Source: Dyadobacter sp. CY345
GTDB taxonomy: Bacteria > Bacteroidota > Bacteroidia > Cytophagales > Spirosomataceae
DNA: 64,000 bases
Assembly (NCBI RefSeq): GCF_021502725.1
Contig: NZ_JAKFFS010000004.1
Span: 62,001-126,000 of the forward strand
Direction: 5' to 3'
The notes beneath the pieces were generated by a model. The model ran no database searches, was not told where the DNA came from, and worked only from the letters and a program-made list of their open reading frames with translations. This document shows positions 26,310 through 34,740 of the stretch, in pieces. Each line of letters starts with the position of its first letter. Position 1 is the stretch's first letter. The translations under genes were made by a program, and so were the position numbers.

Positions 26310-26339
26310 TTGTCCGGGTATGGTTATTAAATACTTTTG
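26310..26339 (+). promoter_or_regulatory. Promoter of gmhA
   Basis: TTG (26310-26312, within TTTG), a 19-base spacer, then TACTTTTG (26332-26339): an ideal Bacteroidota promoter. The gmhA ATG follows about 30 bases later. Confidence 0.75.
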
Positions 26340-26370
26340 TCAATCGTTAAGATCTTTGTAAATCATCAAT

Positions 26371-26955
26371 ATGGAATTTCAGAATATTATTAGCCAGGAA
26401 CTTCGTGAAGCACAAACCGTTCTCGAAACATTTTTAAGTGACCCTGTTCAAATAGAAAAAATAGAAAAAGCAGCGTCTCTTATGGCAGATGCAATTGCAA
26501 ATAATCATAAAATCATATCTTGTGGAAACGGCGGTTCGCACTGTGACGCCATGCACTTCGCCGAAGAACTAACCGGAAGATACCGGGATGATCGCCGTTC
26601 ATTGCCTGCAATCGCAATTTCTGATGTAAGTCATTTGAGCTGTGTCAGTAATGACTTCGGTTTTGAATTTGTATTTTCAAGATTTGTTGAAGGATTGGGA
26701 CAATCGGGAGATGTGCTTTTGGGACTTAGCACGAGCGGAAATTCAGCCAATATTATCCGTGCTGTTGAAGCTGCAAAAGCAAAAGGGATGAAAGTTGTGA
26801 TTCTGTCAGGAAAGGATGGAGGAAAACTGGCGGGACAGGCTGATGTCGAAATCCGTGTTCCTCACTTCGGATATGCTGATCGGATTCAGGAAATACACAT
26901 CAAGGTGATACATATTTTTATGCTTCTGATCGAAAAAATGGTGATCGGAAATTAG
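26371..26955 (+). CDS. gmhA: Phosphoheptose isomerase (SIS domain)
   Basis: Sedoheptulose-7-phosphate isomerase, the first step to ADP-heptose for the LPS inner core, in the cytoplasm. The SIS domain of the 194-residue protein has [21 protein letters not shown] near residue 51, with the catalytic Glu and His in the expected order, [24 protein letters not shown] near 115, and [14 protein letters not shown] near 170 with the second metal His. The length is standard. It has its own promoter; the next gene, a NUDIX hydrolase, begins 54 bases after the stop. Other heptose genes (hldE, gmhB) are not in the window. Confidence 0.92.
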   Translation: MEFQNIISQELREAQTVLETFLSDPVQIEKIEKAASLMADAIANNHKIISCGNGGSHCDAMHFAEELTGRYRDDRRSLPAIAISDVSHLSCVSNDFGFEFVFSRFVEGLGQSGDVLLGLSTSGNSANIIRAVEAAKAKGMKVVILSGKDGGKLAGQADVEIRVPHFGYADRIQEIHIKVIHIFMLLIEKMVIGN

Positions 26956-27008
26956 TTTAAAATGAAAGTTACTATTTTGCCATTGCACCAGCACGAAAAT
27001 AAATCTAT

Positions 27009-27449
27009 ATGAAAGTACGTCCGGCAGTTATTATTGTTCAGGAAAATGCTGTTCTGACCATGCGATACAAGTATGGCGAAAAAGAAGTGTTTGCACTGCC
27101 CGGAGGAAACCCTGATCCGGATGAATGTCTGCCGGAAGCACTTCGACGTGAATTGATGGAAGAGCTGGGAATAACAGTTGAAATTGATGAAATGGTCCTT
27201 TGCGGTGAGGTTTTGTGGGGTGAAACGCGAAAGGAAACTTTGCATATGGTGTTCAAAGCAAAAATTGCAGACGGGCAGCCTATCATTAACCCGGCGGAAA
27301 CAACCGCATTGGAAGTCGTCTGGCTGCCATATTCAGAATTGGAAGACAGGCTGATATATCCCAATGTAGGAAAGGAAATTTTGGAATATTTAAATGGAAC
27401 TCTGAAATCCGCCTACATTGGTGTAATTGACCAGCCTTATGCAAAATAA
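27009..27449 (+). CDS. NUDIX hydrolase
   Basis: A 146-residue cytoplasmic pyrophosphohydrolase. The NUDIX box GNPDPDE-x7-RELMEELG is complete at residues 34-54, so the metal-binding Glu residues are present. The substrate cannot be told: candidates include ADP-ribose, NADH, oxidised nucleotides or sugar nucleotides. The start MKVRPAVIIVQENAVL leads directly into the first beta strand, which supports it. It lies 54 bases downstream of gmhA on the same strand and could be cotranscribed with it, perhaps removing sugar nucleotides, but that link is speculative. Confidence 0.9.
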   Translation: MKVRPAVIIVQENAVLTMRYKYGEKEVFALPGGNPDPDECLPEALRRELMEELGITVEIDEMVLCGEVLWGETRKETLHMVFKAKIADGQPIINPAETTALEVVWLPYSELEDRLIYPNVGKEILEYLNGTLKSAYIGVIDQPYAK

Positions 27450-27639
27450 TATGTAAGTATATCTAAAAGTAATAATCTTCACTTGAACCTTCCCATCAGA
27501 TAAATTCTAAATCGCTTCACACGGCGTTAATTCCCAAAATCGAAAATATAATATCGTCCAAACTTGAATTATAAAATGTTTTTTTATGCCATTTCTATTA
27601 TACTTTTAGAATAGGCTTCACAAAAACAGAAACAAACCG

Positions 27640-27647
27640 TACTTTTG
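27640..27647 (+). promoter_or_regulatory. Likely -7 box of the SNF2 helicase gene
   Basis: TACTTTTG fits TAnnTTTG exactly, 25 bases upstream of the ATG at 27672. The -33 position shows TTC (27617-27619) at a 20-base spacing, one base from TTG. Confidence 0.55.
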
Positions 27648-27671
27648 CGGTTTAACGAGTTTCTAGGATAA

Positions 27672-30600
27672 ATGGACAACGAGAGGAAGGAGCGATTATC
27701 ACAGTTTTTAAGGCGGAACTCTGAGGGCCAGACATTATCACAAGGGCGTTCCATTTTCAGCAGCGGTGGATATAATATCGTGAAATTGGACTACAATGGA
27801 GGAGGTTATGCCGAGTTCAAAGTAAAAAGTGATTACTCGGTCCGGGATTATGTTATAAAAATCCAGGATTTTCTTACCCCAAATATTAGTACTTCCTGTA
27901 CATGTACGCATGATTACGGCGGACTTTGCAAGCATCGCATCGCAATGACATTGTATGTTCTGGATAAAATGCCAGCGTACGTAAAGCCAACGGAACATGA
28001 CATGGCGGACACCATGGTTGTACTTCCGTCACTGAAAGACGTATATCTTGAAGATATTGTCCAAAGGGAAACCTGGAATAATCGAAATCAGCTTGCAAAG
28101 GTTGATATCGTTTCTACGCGGGACGGATTTGCAGCATGTAAAGTCAATGTCCGGGATATCGACTTTGCGGTTCAATTCACAAAAGTTCCGAATTCAAACC
28201 AGATACAGACAAGCTGCTCATGTGGACAAATATTATATGTTCCCGTTTGCGAGCACAAACTGGCTGCATTATTAAAACTGCGGGACCAGTTTGGCGAGCG
28301 TGCGTTTGATATGATGCGTGACTGGACGGAAGATAAAACGAATCTTCTTGCGGAATATGGTTATGCGCTGGAAGATAATCTGGAAGGGAAATTTGATTTC
28401 AAAATTGATCAGAGCGGTGCTTTACAGTTGATAAAGCAGGATAAAGGCATTCAGAAAGTAGGCTCTTTCCAAAACTGGCGCACGCTGCGTGATAAGGTAA
28501 TACCAGATTTGCAGCCGACCTATCAGGTTACGGATAACGATTCACATTCGGGAGATGAAAGACTATCGCTTTATGTGTTTTGGCCGAGAGGTGCTGATAG
28601 TTCGCTGGATGTTGGTTTTGGAATTTTTTCTGCAAAAAGCAGTTCGAAAACGCAGAAATATACGCATATCCGCAGTATTGCCGGAGGCTCCGGAACAGCT
28701 TATTTGCCAGAGGAAATTCCGGTTTTAACAGCAGGTGATTCCAGATTAGTAAGAATTGCAAGACATTTCAGCCCGGAAGGTCTTCAAAAATATATGAAAA
28801 GTCGTGGGCAGTCTAGCGCTCATTTAAGCGACGAATCTTCCGATTATCAGAGTGAGGCACATAAATGGGTAGGTCGTCAGCTTGTCAGGATTTTTAAGGA
28901 TCTGAGCGGAGAGCGTTTATTCATTACTGAAAATGATTACGTCACAAATCAAAACCAGCTTCAGGAAGTAAAACTTCACCCGACGCCTGCCAAGATATTT
29001 TTTGTTTTAACAGAGGATCAGGAATTTATAAGCCTGAATCCATACGCAGAAATTGAAAAGGGCAAGCCGATTGATCTTCAGCAGGTTGCTGCAACATTTG
29101 ATAGTTTCTGGCTTGGCATTTACAAGGAGGACATTTTGTTCCGTTGGGCAAGTATCAATGATGCTGAAATGGTTGATTACCTGCGTCAGAACGGTTTTAA
29201 AATCCGTGTCCGCAAAGATCACTCCGACAGTTTCATGAAAGATTGGGTGATGCCTGTAACAGAACATTTCGAGGTTATATTCCAAACGCGTCATGCGCTG
29301 GAAACAAGCGCAATGAAATATGTGAAAGGCAGAATTTATCTGAAAGAAGATGACGCTAATTTATTGATCGTCCCTACTTATGTTTACGAGGGCGATGAAG
29401 AATCGGAGGAAGCAGAATTAATTCACGATAATCAGCGTACTAAAGCAGGATTTGAAGACAATAAAATTCAGTTATTGGAGCGTGATATCGCCGCTGAGAA
29501 GGTACATTGGGAATGGGTGAAATCACTGCATCCTGATTTTGCGCAGCAACCTGACCAACCATTTTTCTTCATACCTTTTGAAGAGGTTATGAAAGATGGG
29601 TGGTTATTCCATTTTGTTGATACGGTTGAGGAAAAGGAAGTCCAGCTTTTAGGTTTTAAAGATCTGAAAAAAATGCGCATTAACCCAAATCGGGGAAAGG
29701 TGCAGATCAGAGCTTCTTCGGGTATCGACTGGTTTGATATGCAGATCGAAATTACTTTTGGAGATCAGCAGGTATCACTCGCAGATGCTAAAAAAGCCTT
29801 GCTGAAAAAACAGAATTACGTGGAGCTGAAAGATGGCTCAATGGGAATTTTGCCGGAAGAATGGATCCAGAAACTTGAACCTTTGTTGAAATTCGGAAGG
29901 GTGGATGGCGACGAAGTGCACTTGTCAAAATTCCATTTTTCGCTGATTGAAGAACTTGCTTCGCAAATTGATAACGAAGAAGTTTTGCAGGAGCTTTGGG
30001 AAAAAAAACAAAAACTCCTGAATTTTAAAGAGATACCAAGTGTGCCGCTTCCTGAAAATATCAATGCGACGCTGAGACAATATCAGGAGGAAGGATACAA
30101 ATGGCTGAATTTCCTTGAAGAATTTGGCTGGGGCGGATGTTTGGCGGATGATATGGGTTTGGGAAAAACCCTGCAAATGCTAACTTTCTTGCAACACCAG
30201 AAAAACAAGAATCCGCTGGCTACGAATTTAGTCGTAGTTCCTACCACGTTGATTTTTAACTGGCAGGCAGAGTCAGCCAAGTTTACGCCGGATCTGAAAT
30301 TGTACGTTCACCGCGGGATGGACCGCCGGAAAGATCTCGAAATTTTCCAGAATTATGATATTGTTTTGACAACGTACGGCACGATGAGAAGTGACGTGGA
30401 GTTGTTGAAAAAAATACAATTCAATTATATCGTTTTAGATGAATCGCAGGCAATCAAAAATCCGGATTCATTGACGGCAAAAGCATCCAGATTGCTGAGA
30501 TCAAATAATCGTCTGGCGATGACGGGTACGCCGGTTGAAAATAATACTTTCGATCTTTATTCTCAGTTTGAATTTTTAAATCCGGGATTACTAGGTCATG

Positions 30601-31454
30601 CTGACTTTTTCCGTGCAGAATATGCTACGCCGATCGACAAGTTTCAGGACAAAGTGAAGGCCGAAGAATTACGTCGTCTGGTATATCCTTTTATGTTAAA
30701 ACGGACGAAGGAGGAGGTTGCAACTGACTTGCCGGATAAGACTGAAACGATCCTGTATTGTGAGATGGGCAAGAAGCAACGGAAGGTATATGAAACCATT
30801 CGTGAAAAATACAGATTACAGATTGCTGAAAAGCTGGCAACGGATGGCCTGAATAAAAGTAACTTCTTAATCTTCGAAGCATTACTGAAACTTCGTCAGA
30901 TCTGCGATTCTCCGGTGTTACTTTCGGATGATGTGGACTATGGAAATGAGTCTGCAAAACTGGAAGAGATTGTAAGGGAGATTGAGGAAAATGCGTCAAA
31001 CCATAAGATTCTTATATTTAGTCAATTCCTGGGTATGCTTGACTTAATCCGTCAGCATCTGGAAAAGGTAAATATTCCTTATGAATATCTGGATGGACAA
31101 ACCGTTGACCGTGCCGGGCGTGTAAATCGTTTTCAGAATGATCAGAATTGTCGTGTTTTCCTAATGAGTTTGAAAGCTGGTGGAGTAGGACTTAACCTTA
31201 CGGAAGCGGATTATGTTTATCTGATGGATCCATGGTGGAACCCGGCGGTTGAACGTCAGGCGATTGACAGAACGCACCGAATCGGACAAACGCGTAAGGT
31301 GTTTGCTTATAAAATGATCTGTAAGGATACAATTGAAGAAAAAATATTGCTGCTGCAAGAACGCAAGCAGGAACTGGCCGAAGATTTGGTAGGCGGCGAA
31401 GCTGGATTTATCAAAAAGCTAAGCCAGGATGATATAATGGCATTATTTAGCTAA
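27672..31454 (+). CDS. SWIM zinc finger SNF2-family helicase
   Basis: A 1260-residue SWI2/SNF2 ATPase. N-terminal half: two SWIM-type zinc clusters, CTCTHDYGGLCKH near residues 76-89 and CSCGQILYVPVCEH near 182-195, and a long unassigned bacterial SNF2 region. The motor is at residues about 800-1260: Walker A MGLGKT near 828-832, DESQ Walker B at 923-926 (instead of the common DEAQ), MTGTPVEN, and helicase motifs V and VI (LKAGGVGLNL, DRTHRIGQTRK) near 1180-1210. Such proteins remodel DNA-protein complexes and may help transcription or repair; the target is unknown. The gene is monocistronic and closed by a strong terminator. Confidence 0.92.
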   Translation: MDNERKERLSQFLRRNSEGQTLSQGRSIFSSGGYNIVKLDYNGGGYAEFKVKSDYSVRDYVIKIQDFLTPNISTSCTCTHDYGGLCKHRIAMTLYVLDKMPAYVKPTEHDMADTMVVLPSLKDVYLEDIVQRETWNNRNQLAKVDIVSTRDGFAACKVNVRDIDFAVQFTKVPNSNQIQTSCSCGQILYVPVCEHKLAALLKLRDQFGERAFDMMRDWTEDKTNLLAEYGYALEDNLEGKFDFKIDQSGALQLIKQDKGIQKVGSFQNWRTLRDKVIPDLQPTYQVTDNDSHSGDERLSLYVFWPRGADSSLDVGFGIFSAKSSSKTQKYTHIRSIAGGSGTAYLPEEIPVLTAGDSRLVRIARHFSPEGLQKYMKSRGQSSAHLSDESSDYQSEAHKWVGRQLVRIFKDLSGERLFITENDYVTNQNQLQEVKLHPTPAKIFFVLTEDQEFISLNPYAEIEKGKPIDLQQVAATFDSFWLGIYKEDILFRWASINDAEMVDYLRQNGFKIRVRKDHSDSFMKDWVMPVTEHFEVIFQTRHALETSAMKYVKGRIYLKEDDANLLIVPTYVYEGDEESEEAELIHDNQRTKAGFEDNKIQLLERDIAAEKVHWEWVKSLHPDFAQQPDQPFFFIPFEEVMKDGWLFHFVDTVEEKEVQLLGFKDLKKMRINPNRGKVQIRASSGIDWFDMQIEITFGDQQVSLADAKKALLKKQNYVELKDGSMGILPEEWIQKLEPLLKFGRVDGDEVHLSKFHFSLIEELASQIDNEEVLQELWEKKQKLLNFKEIPSVPLPENINATLRQYQEEGYKWLNFLEEFGWGGCLADDMGLGKTLQMLTFLQHQKNKNPLATNLVVVPTTLIFNWQAESAKFTPDLKLYVHRGMDRRKDLEIFQNYDIVLTTYGTMRSDVELLKKIQFNYIVLDESQAIKNPDSLTAKASRLLRSNNRLAMTGTPVENNTFDLYSQFEFLNPGLLGHADFFRAEYATPIDKFQDKVKAEELRRLVYPFMLKRTKEEVATDLPDKTETILYCEMGKKQRKVYETIREKYRLQIAEKLATDGLNKSNFLIFEALLKLRQICDSPVLLSDDVDYGNESAKLEEIVREIEENASNHKILIFSQFLGMLDLIRQHLEKVNIPYEYLDGQTVDRAGRVNRFQNDQNCRVFLMSLKAGGVGLNLTEADYVYLMDPWWNPAVERQAIDRTHRIGQTRKVFAYKMICKDTIEEKILLLQERKQELAEDLVGGEAGFIKKLSQDDIMALFS

Positions 31455-31495
31455 AAACGATTGGTCTACGATCTAGTTCGTAGACCAATCGTTTT
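31454..31495. terminator. Bidirectional terminator between SNF2 gene and ridA
   Basis: AAAACGATTGGTCTACGA pairs perfectly with TCGTAGACCAATCGTTTT around a 6-base loop. The A and T runs serve both convergent genes. Confidence 0.92.
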
Positions 31496-31503
31496 AATAT
31501 AAT

Positions 31504-31887
31504 TTACTCTACAATAGCAGTAAATTCGATTTCAACCAGATAATCAGGCGACACTAATTTGCTGATTTCATAAATTCCGGTCGTTGGTTTTATGTCTCCA
31601 AAATAAGCACCATGTGCTTTGGCGATAGCATCAAATTTGGTGATATCCGTTGTAAAGATTCTTGTGCGTACAACATCTTTCAACGATACACCAGCTTCTT
31701 CAAGCACTTTTGAAATTCTTTCTATGATGTTGTTGGTTTGTGCATAAGCATCATCCGCTTTCACAATTTCTCCGTCAACAATAGCGACAGTTCCTGAAAC
31801 TTCAATAATGTTTCCGATGCGAACGGCGCGGCAATAACCCATTTTATCTTCCCACGGCGAACCGGTAAGGATATTTTGTCTTGGCAT
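31504..31887 (-). CDS. RidA-family enamine/imine deaminase
   Basis: A 127-residue member of the RidA/YjgF family, trimeric cytoplasmic enzymes that clear reactive enamines made by PLP enzymes. The order fits: EDKMGYCRAVRIGNIIEVSGTVA at residues 12-34, QTNNIIERISKVLEEAGVSLKDVVRTRIFTTD at 51-82 with the Arg that contacts the carboxylate, and VEIEFTAIVE at the end. The family Glu/Gly ending is present. It does not have the exact canonical RidA motifs, so it may belong to a Rid subfamily. It is a single gene. Confidence 0.85.
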   Translation of the reverse strand: MPRQNILTGSPWEDKMGYCRAVRIGNIIEVSGTVAIVDGEIVKADDAYAQTNNIIERISKVLEEAGVSLKDVVRTRIFTTDITKFDAIAKAHGAYFGDIKPTTGIYEISKLVSPDYLVEIEFTAIVE

Positions 31888-31986
31888 GGTAAGGTATTTT
31901 AAATTTTTGTGGATGTAAATATATTGAGTTGAATTTTAAAGGAAGGTATTGACGAAAGATTTATGAAAGAATTTGGGCAATTAAAT

Positions 31987-32137
31987 GACTGCATCGCAGT
32001 CTCCTGTTTATAGCAACCATTTCGAAGTACCAAATCCTGGCTCCTTCGGAGCCTCCTCGAATGTGTAGGGAACTCCGATGGAGTTAGGAATCTGCCATTA
32101 GATAGCTTTTCTATAAACAGGAGGCTCCAATGGAGCC
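31987..32137. repeat. Palindromic repeat element, copy 2
   Basis: A 151-base element in the gap between ridA and the glycerophosphodiesterase gene. Its inverted ends are tcctgtttatag and ctataaacagga, flanked by extra palindromes GACTGC-ATC-GCAGTC on the left and GGCTCC-AAT-GGAGCC on the right. Inside are GGCTCC-TTC-GGAGCC and AACTCC-GAT-GGAGTT. The module order is that of the copy at 3806-3959, but the palindrome sequences have drifted in matched pairs, which argues that the folded shape is kept. Confidence 0.7.
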
Positions 32138-32156
32138 GTTTCCTAAAACTCATTCC

Positions 32157-32966
32157 TTACCTCAAACCTCTCTGTTTCAAATACTCTATCAACGCTTCCG
32201 GATGATCTGTCTGTAAACCTTGAACGCCCTTATTTATCGCCTCATTCCACGAGGCTGGCCCCTCCGTTGGACTTTGAACGTCTAGCCAGGTTGAAATTTT
32301 CTTTTCCTTTATCATTTTTTCCATGCCCGGATTCACAACATTATCAATAACGCTGATGTTAATTTCGGTTAAAAAGGAGGACAACTGTTCAATATTTTTA
32401 ATCTCGTCCGGAACACTGGTCATTAATGGCATTTGAGGTGCTATCGATTTCCATTGCGGATATTGTTCCTTTTTATTGATATAGACTACAATCTGTTTTT
32501 CCATACCTGCTTCCTGTATTTGTTTCCACGTTTGCGCCACATCTGCATCTTTAAAATCCAGATAAATATTGATCTTGTTTTTACACAATTTCAAAACATC
32601 TCTGAATTCCGGTATTTTGTGTGTTTTATGGTTATGATTGAATACCTGAAGTTTCTTGATTTCAGCCAAGGTATGATCACTTATTTTCCCTTTCCCATTT
32701 GTAGTACGGTCGACATTTCCGTCGTGATGAATGATCAAATGGCCATCTTTCGTGGTACGTAAATCCACTTCAACATAATCCACGCCATATTTAATGGCTT
32801 CATCAATTGAGGCCAGTGTATTTTCAGGAACGTTAACATGATTTCCACGATGAGCAATCACAATCAGCTTGTGCTTACTTGCAGGTAAATTCTGCGCTGT
32901 TGAAAGGGTTGAAATAAAACAGAATATAATCTGAATCAGAAGAAAATTATTTTTGTACGCGGACAT
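32157..32966 (-). CDS. Glycerophosphodiester phosphodiesterase (GDPD), secreted
   Basis: A 269-residue GDPD-family enzyme that splits glycerophosphodiesters into glycerol 3-phosphate and alcohol. Residues 1-24 are a signal peptide, so it acts in the periplasm. The active site is visible: AHRGN near residue 38 (His/Arg), PENTLASIDEA (Glu), VEVDLRTTKDGHLIIHHD (metal Glu/Asp and the second His) near 68-86. STWLDVQSP and LQTDHPEALI follow, typical of the last strands. It may feed glycerol phosphate to the pathway that includes glpK elsewhere in the window, although the genes are not linked. Confidence 0.92.
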   Translation of the reverse strand: MSAYKNNFLLIQIIFCFISTLSTAQNLPASKHKLIVIAHRGNHVNVPENTLASIDEAIKYGVDYVEVDLRTTKDGHLIIHHDGNVDRTTNGKGKISDHTLAEIKKLQVFNHNHKTHKIPEFRDVLKLCKNKINIYLDFKDADVAQTWKQIQEAGMEKQIVVYINKKEQYPQWKSIAPQMPLMTSVPDEIKNIEQLSSFLTEINISVIDNVVNPGMEKMIKEKKISTWLDVQSPTEGPASWNEAINKGVQGLQTDHPEALIEYLKQRGLR

Positions 32967-33051
32967 TGTAAAACTAATTTGTTGTTTGAAAAACGAGTAA
33001 AACGCCTTTCTATACTATTTTTTTTACAATACAGGCCACTTATAAGTGTTA

Positions 33052-33100
33052 AGAAAAAAGTCTAAGAAAGTGAGGTTTTTTCTCCCAAATTCTTAGACCT
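33052..33100 (-). terminator. Terminator of the PfkB kinase gene
   Basis: Read on the minus strand, GTCTAAGAA pairs with TTCTTAGAC around a roughly 21-base loop that is partly paired itself, and the stem is followed by TTTTTTCTT. It lies 65 bases beyond the PfkB stop. Confidence 0.7.
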
Positions 33101-33165
33101 TTTATATTGATCAGAAATTACCTATTTGATCTTGGCTAGAAGCTAACCGCTAACAGCCATAGCTA

Positions 33166-34083
33166 TTAAACTATTTCAAAACTCGACAATTTCACAAATT
33201 CCTGAACACGCGCATCAATTTCTTCTTGTGTAAGATTGATGATACGTTCGGTACCAAATTTCTCAACACAGAAAGATGCCATAGCAGAACCGTAAATGAT
33301 CGCACGTTTCATGTTTTCAAAAGAGATATCATCCGTTTTGGCAAGATATCCGATAAATCCGCCTGCGAAACAATCGCCTGCTCCGGTTGGATCGAATACA
33401 ACTTCCAGTGGCAATGCCGGTGCGAAGAAAATTCTTTCTCCCTGAAACAAAAGTGCTCCGTGCTCTCCTTTTTTGATGATCAAAGTTTTTGGCCCTAACG
33501 CCATAATTGTTTTCGCTGCTTTACGCAAAGAATATTCTCCCGAAAGCTGGCGTGCTTCCTCATCATTGATCGTCAAAACATCAACCAATGAAATAACGTC
33601 TTTCAAATCATCCATGGCGATGTTCATCCAAAGATTCATGGTATCAAGCATGATCAGTTTCGGACGTTTGGCCATACGCTCAATAACAGATTTCTGTGTA
33701 GCCGGAACCGTATTTCCCAACATCAGATATTCTGTGCCCTGGTAAGATTCAGGAATGATGGGATCAAAATCAGCCATTACATTCAGCTGAGTTTCAAGCG
33801 TATCACGTGTATTCATATCCTCATGGTACTTACCCGACCAAAAGAAAGTTTTACCATCAGGGATTGTTTTCAAACCTTCGGTATTAACACCGTGTTCTAC
33901 AAGAAGGTCAACCATTTCCTGAGGGAAATCGCCGCCTACAACGGCTACCAGATTATTTTTTTTGGTGAAATACGATGCAGATAGTGTGATATAGGTTGCC
34001 GCGCCGCCAATGATTTTATCGGTTTTTCCGAAGGGTGTTTCAAGGGCATCAAACGCCACAGAGCCAACTGTTAATAAACTCAT
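33166..34083 (-). CDS. PfkB-family sugar/nucleoside kinase
   Basis: A 305-residue ribokinase-type kinase when started at the ATG at 34083 (MSLLTVGSVAFDALETPFGK), which fits the conserved first strand. An upstream in-frame start exists but adds 43 residues with no family match. Motifs: GGAATYITLSASYF near residue 27, LTINDEEARQLSG near 195, and DPTGAGDCFAGGFIGYL near 243, the PfkB signature with the catalytic Asp and anion hole. The substrate (ribose, fructose, adenosine, KDG or other) is not clear from context. It is transcribed alone and ends in a terminator. Confidence 0.85.
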   Translation of the reverse strand: MSLLTVGSVAFDALETPFGKTDKIIGGAATYITLSASYFTKKNNLVAVVGGDFPQEMVDLLVEHGVNTEGLKTIPDGKTFFWSGKYHEDMNTRDTLETQLNVMADFDPIIPESYQGTEYLMLGNTVPATQKSVIERMAKRPKLIMLDTMNLWMNIAMDDLKDVISLVDVLTINDEEARQLSGEYSLRKAAKTIMALGPKTLIIKKGEHGALLFQGERIFFAPALPLEVVFDPTGAGDCFAGGFIGYLAKTDDISFENMKRAIIYGSAMASFCVEKFGTERIINLTQEEIDARVQEFVKLSSFEIV

Positions 34084-34227
34084 AAAGAAGTATAGTATTG
34101 ATTTTAAGTAAGTTTCAATTTTTGATTGGAAGACAAAAACGCTGCGAAGATAATAAAAACGTCCGAATAGCACATTTATAAGAATGTATAATGCTAAACA
34201 GTTGGCGGTCAATCCTAAGTTATTTGC

Positions 34228-34235
34228 TATTTTTG
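34228..34235 (+). promoter_or_regulatory. Possible -7 box of the DUF5618-like gene
   Basis: TATTTTTG matches TAnnTTTG. The nearest TTG is 23 bases upstream, slightly too far, and the gene start at 34320 is 85 bases downstream. It is a plausible but unproven promoter. Confidence 0.35.
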
Positions 34236-34319
34236 TCAGGCAACGTTAAATATGGTGTGAAAAACTTCTTAATGAATTATTAAATCAATTATTTCTTCAT
34301 ACAAAAGAATCGCACTATC

Positions 34320-34706
34320 ATGGAAGCAATTATCGAAGCAAGAAGACACATTGACAATGCAAAGGGATTTCTTAGTAATAATGCAAATAAGGAAGATGGC
34401 CTGTATAAAGATAAAAAGTATGTGAAAATAGCCGGACACACTGCCTACACAGGAATTTTACTTGCACTTGATGAATTGTTAGGAGAAAAGAGGAAGAAGA
34501 CAAAAAAAAGTGTTGAATGGTATCAAAAAGAAATATCGGGCATCGATAAAAGAGTCCTTTCTGATTTCTCAACAGCCTATCAAATATTGCACTTGGACAT
34601 GGGATATGGAGGAGCTCAAAGTGCCAAATTAGCCAAAATAGGAATCGAAGAAGCAGAGAAAATTATAAGTTGGGTTGAAAACAGACTTTCAAAACCTGAA
34701 AAGTGA
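34320..34706 (+). CDS. Small DUF5618-like (HEPN-like) helical protein
   Basis: A 128-residue all-helical soluble protein. ARRHIDNAKGFLSNNAN at residues 6-23, KYVKIAGHTAYTGILLALDELL near 37-59 and the C-terminal LAKIGIEEAEKIISWVENRL fit the DUF5618 pattern, which resembles HEPN-type four-helix domains. HEPN proteins include RNases, but no Rx4-6H catalytic motif is obvious, although RRH occurs at residues 8-10. It is AT-rich compared with its neighbours and may be mobile. No partner antitoxin or nucleotidyltransferase gene is beside it, so it stands alone upstream of cysS. Confidence 0.6.
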   Translation: MEAIIEARRHIDNAKGFLSNNANKEDGLYKDKKYVKIAGHTAYTGILLALDELLGEKRKKTKKSVEWYQKEISGIDKRVLSDFSTAYQILHLDMGYGGAQSAKLAKIGIEEAEKIISWVENRLSKPEK

Positions 34707-34740
34707 ATTACTAAATTGATTACAAGAAAGTAAAATATTC

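Noticed and set aside
34084-34212. Longer start for the PfkB kinase (43 extra residues)
   Set aside because: The PfkB fold begins at the ATG at 34083; the extra part is unlike any PfkB N-terminus and contains likely promoter DNA.
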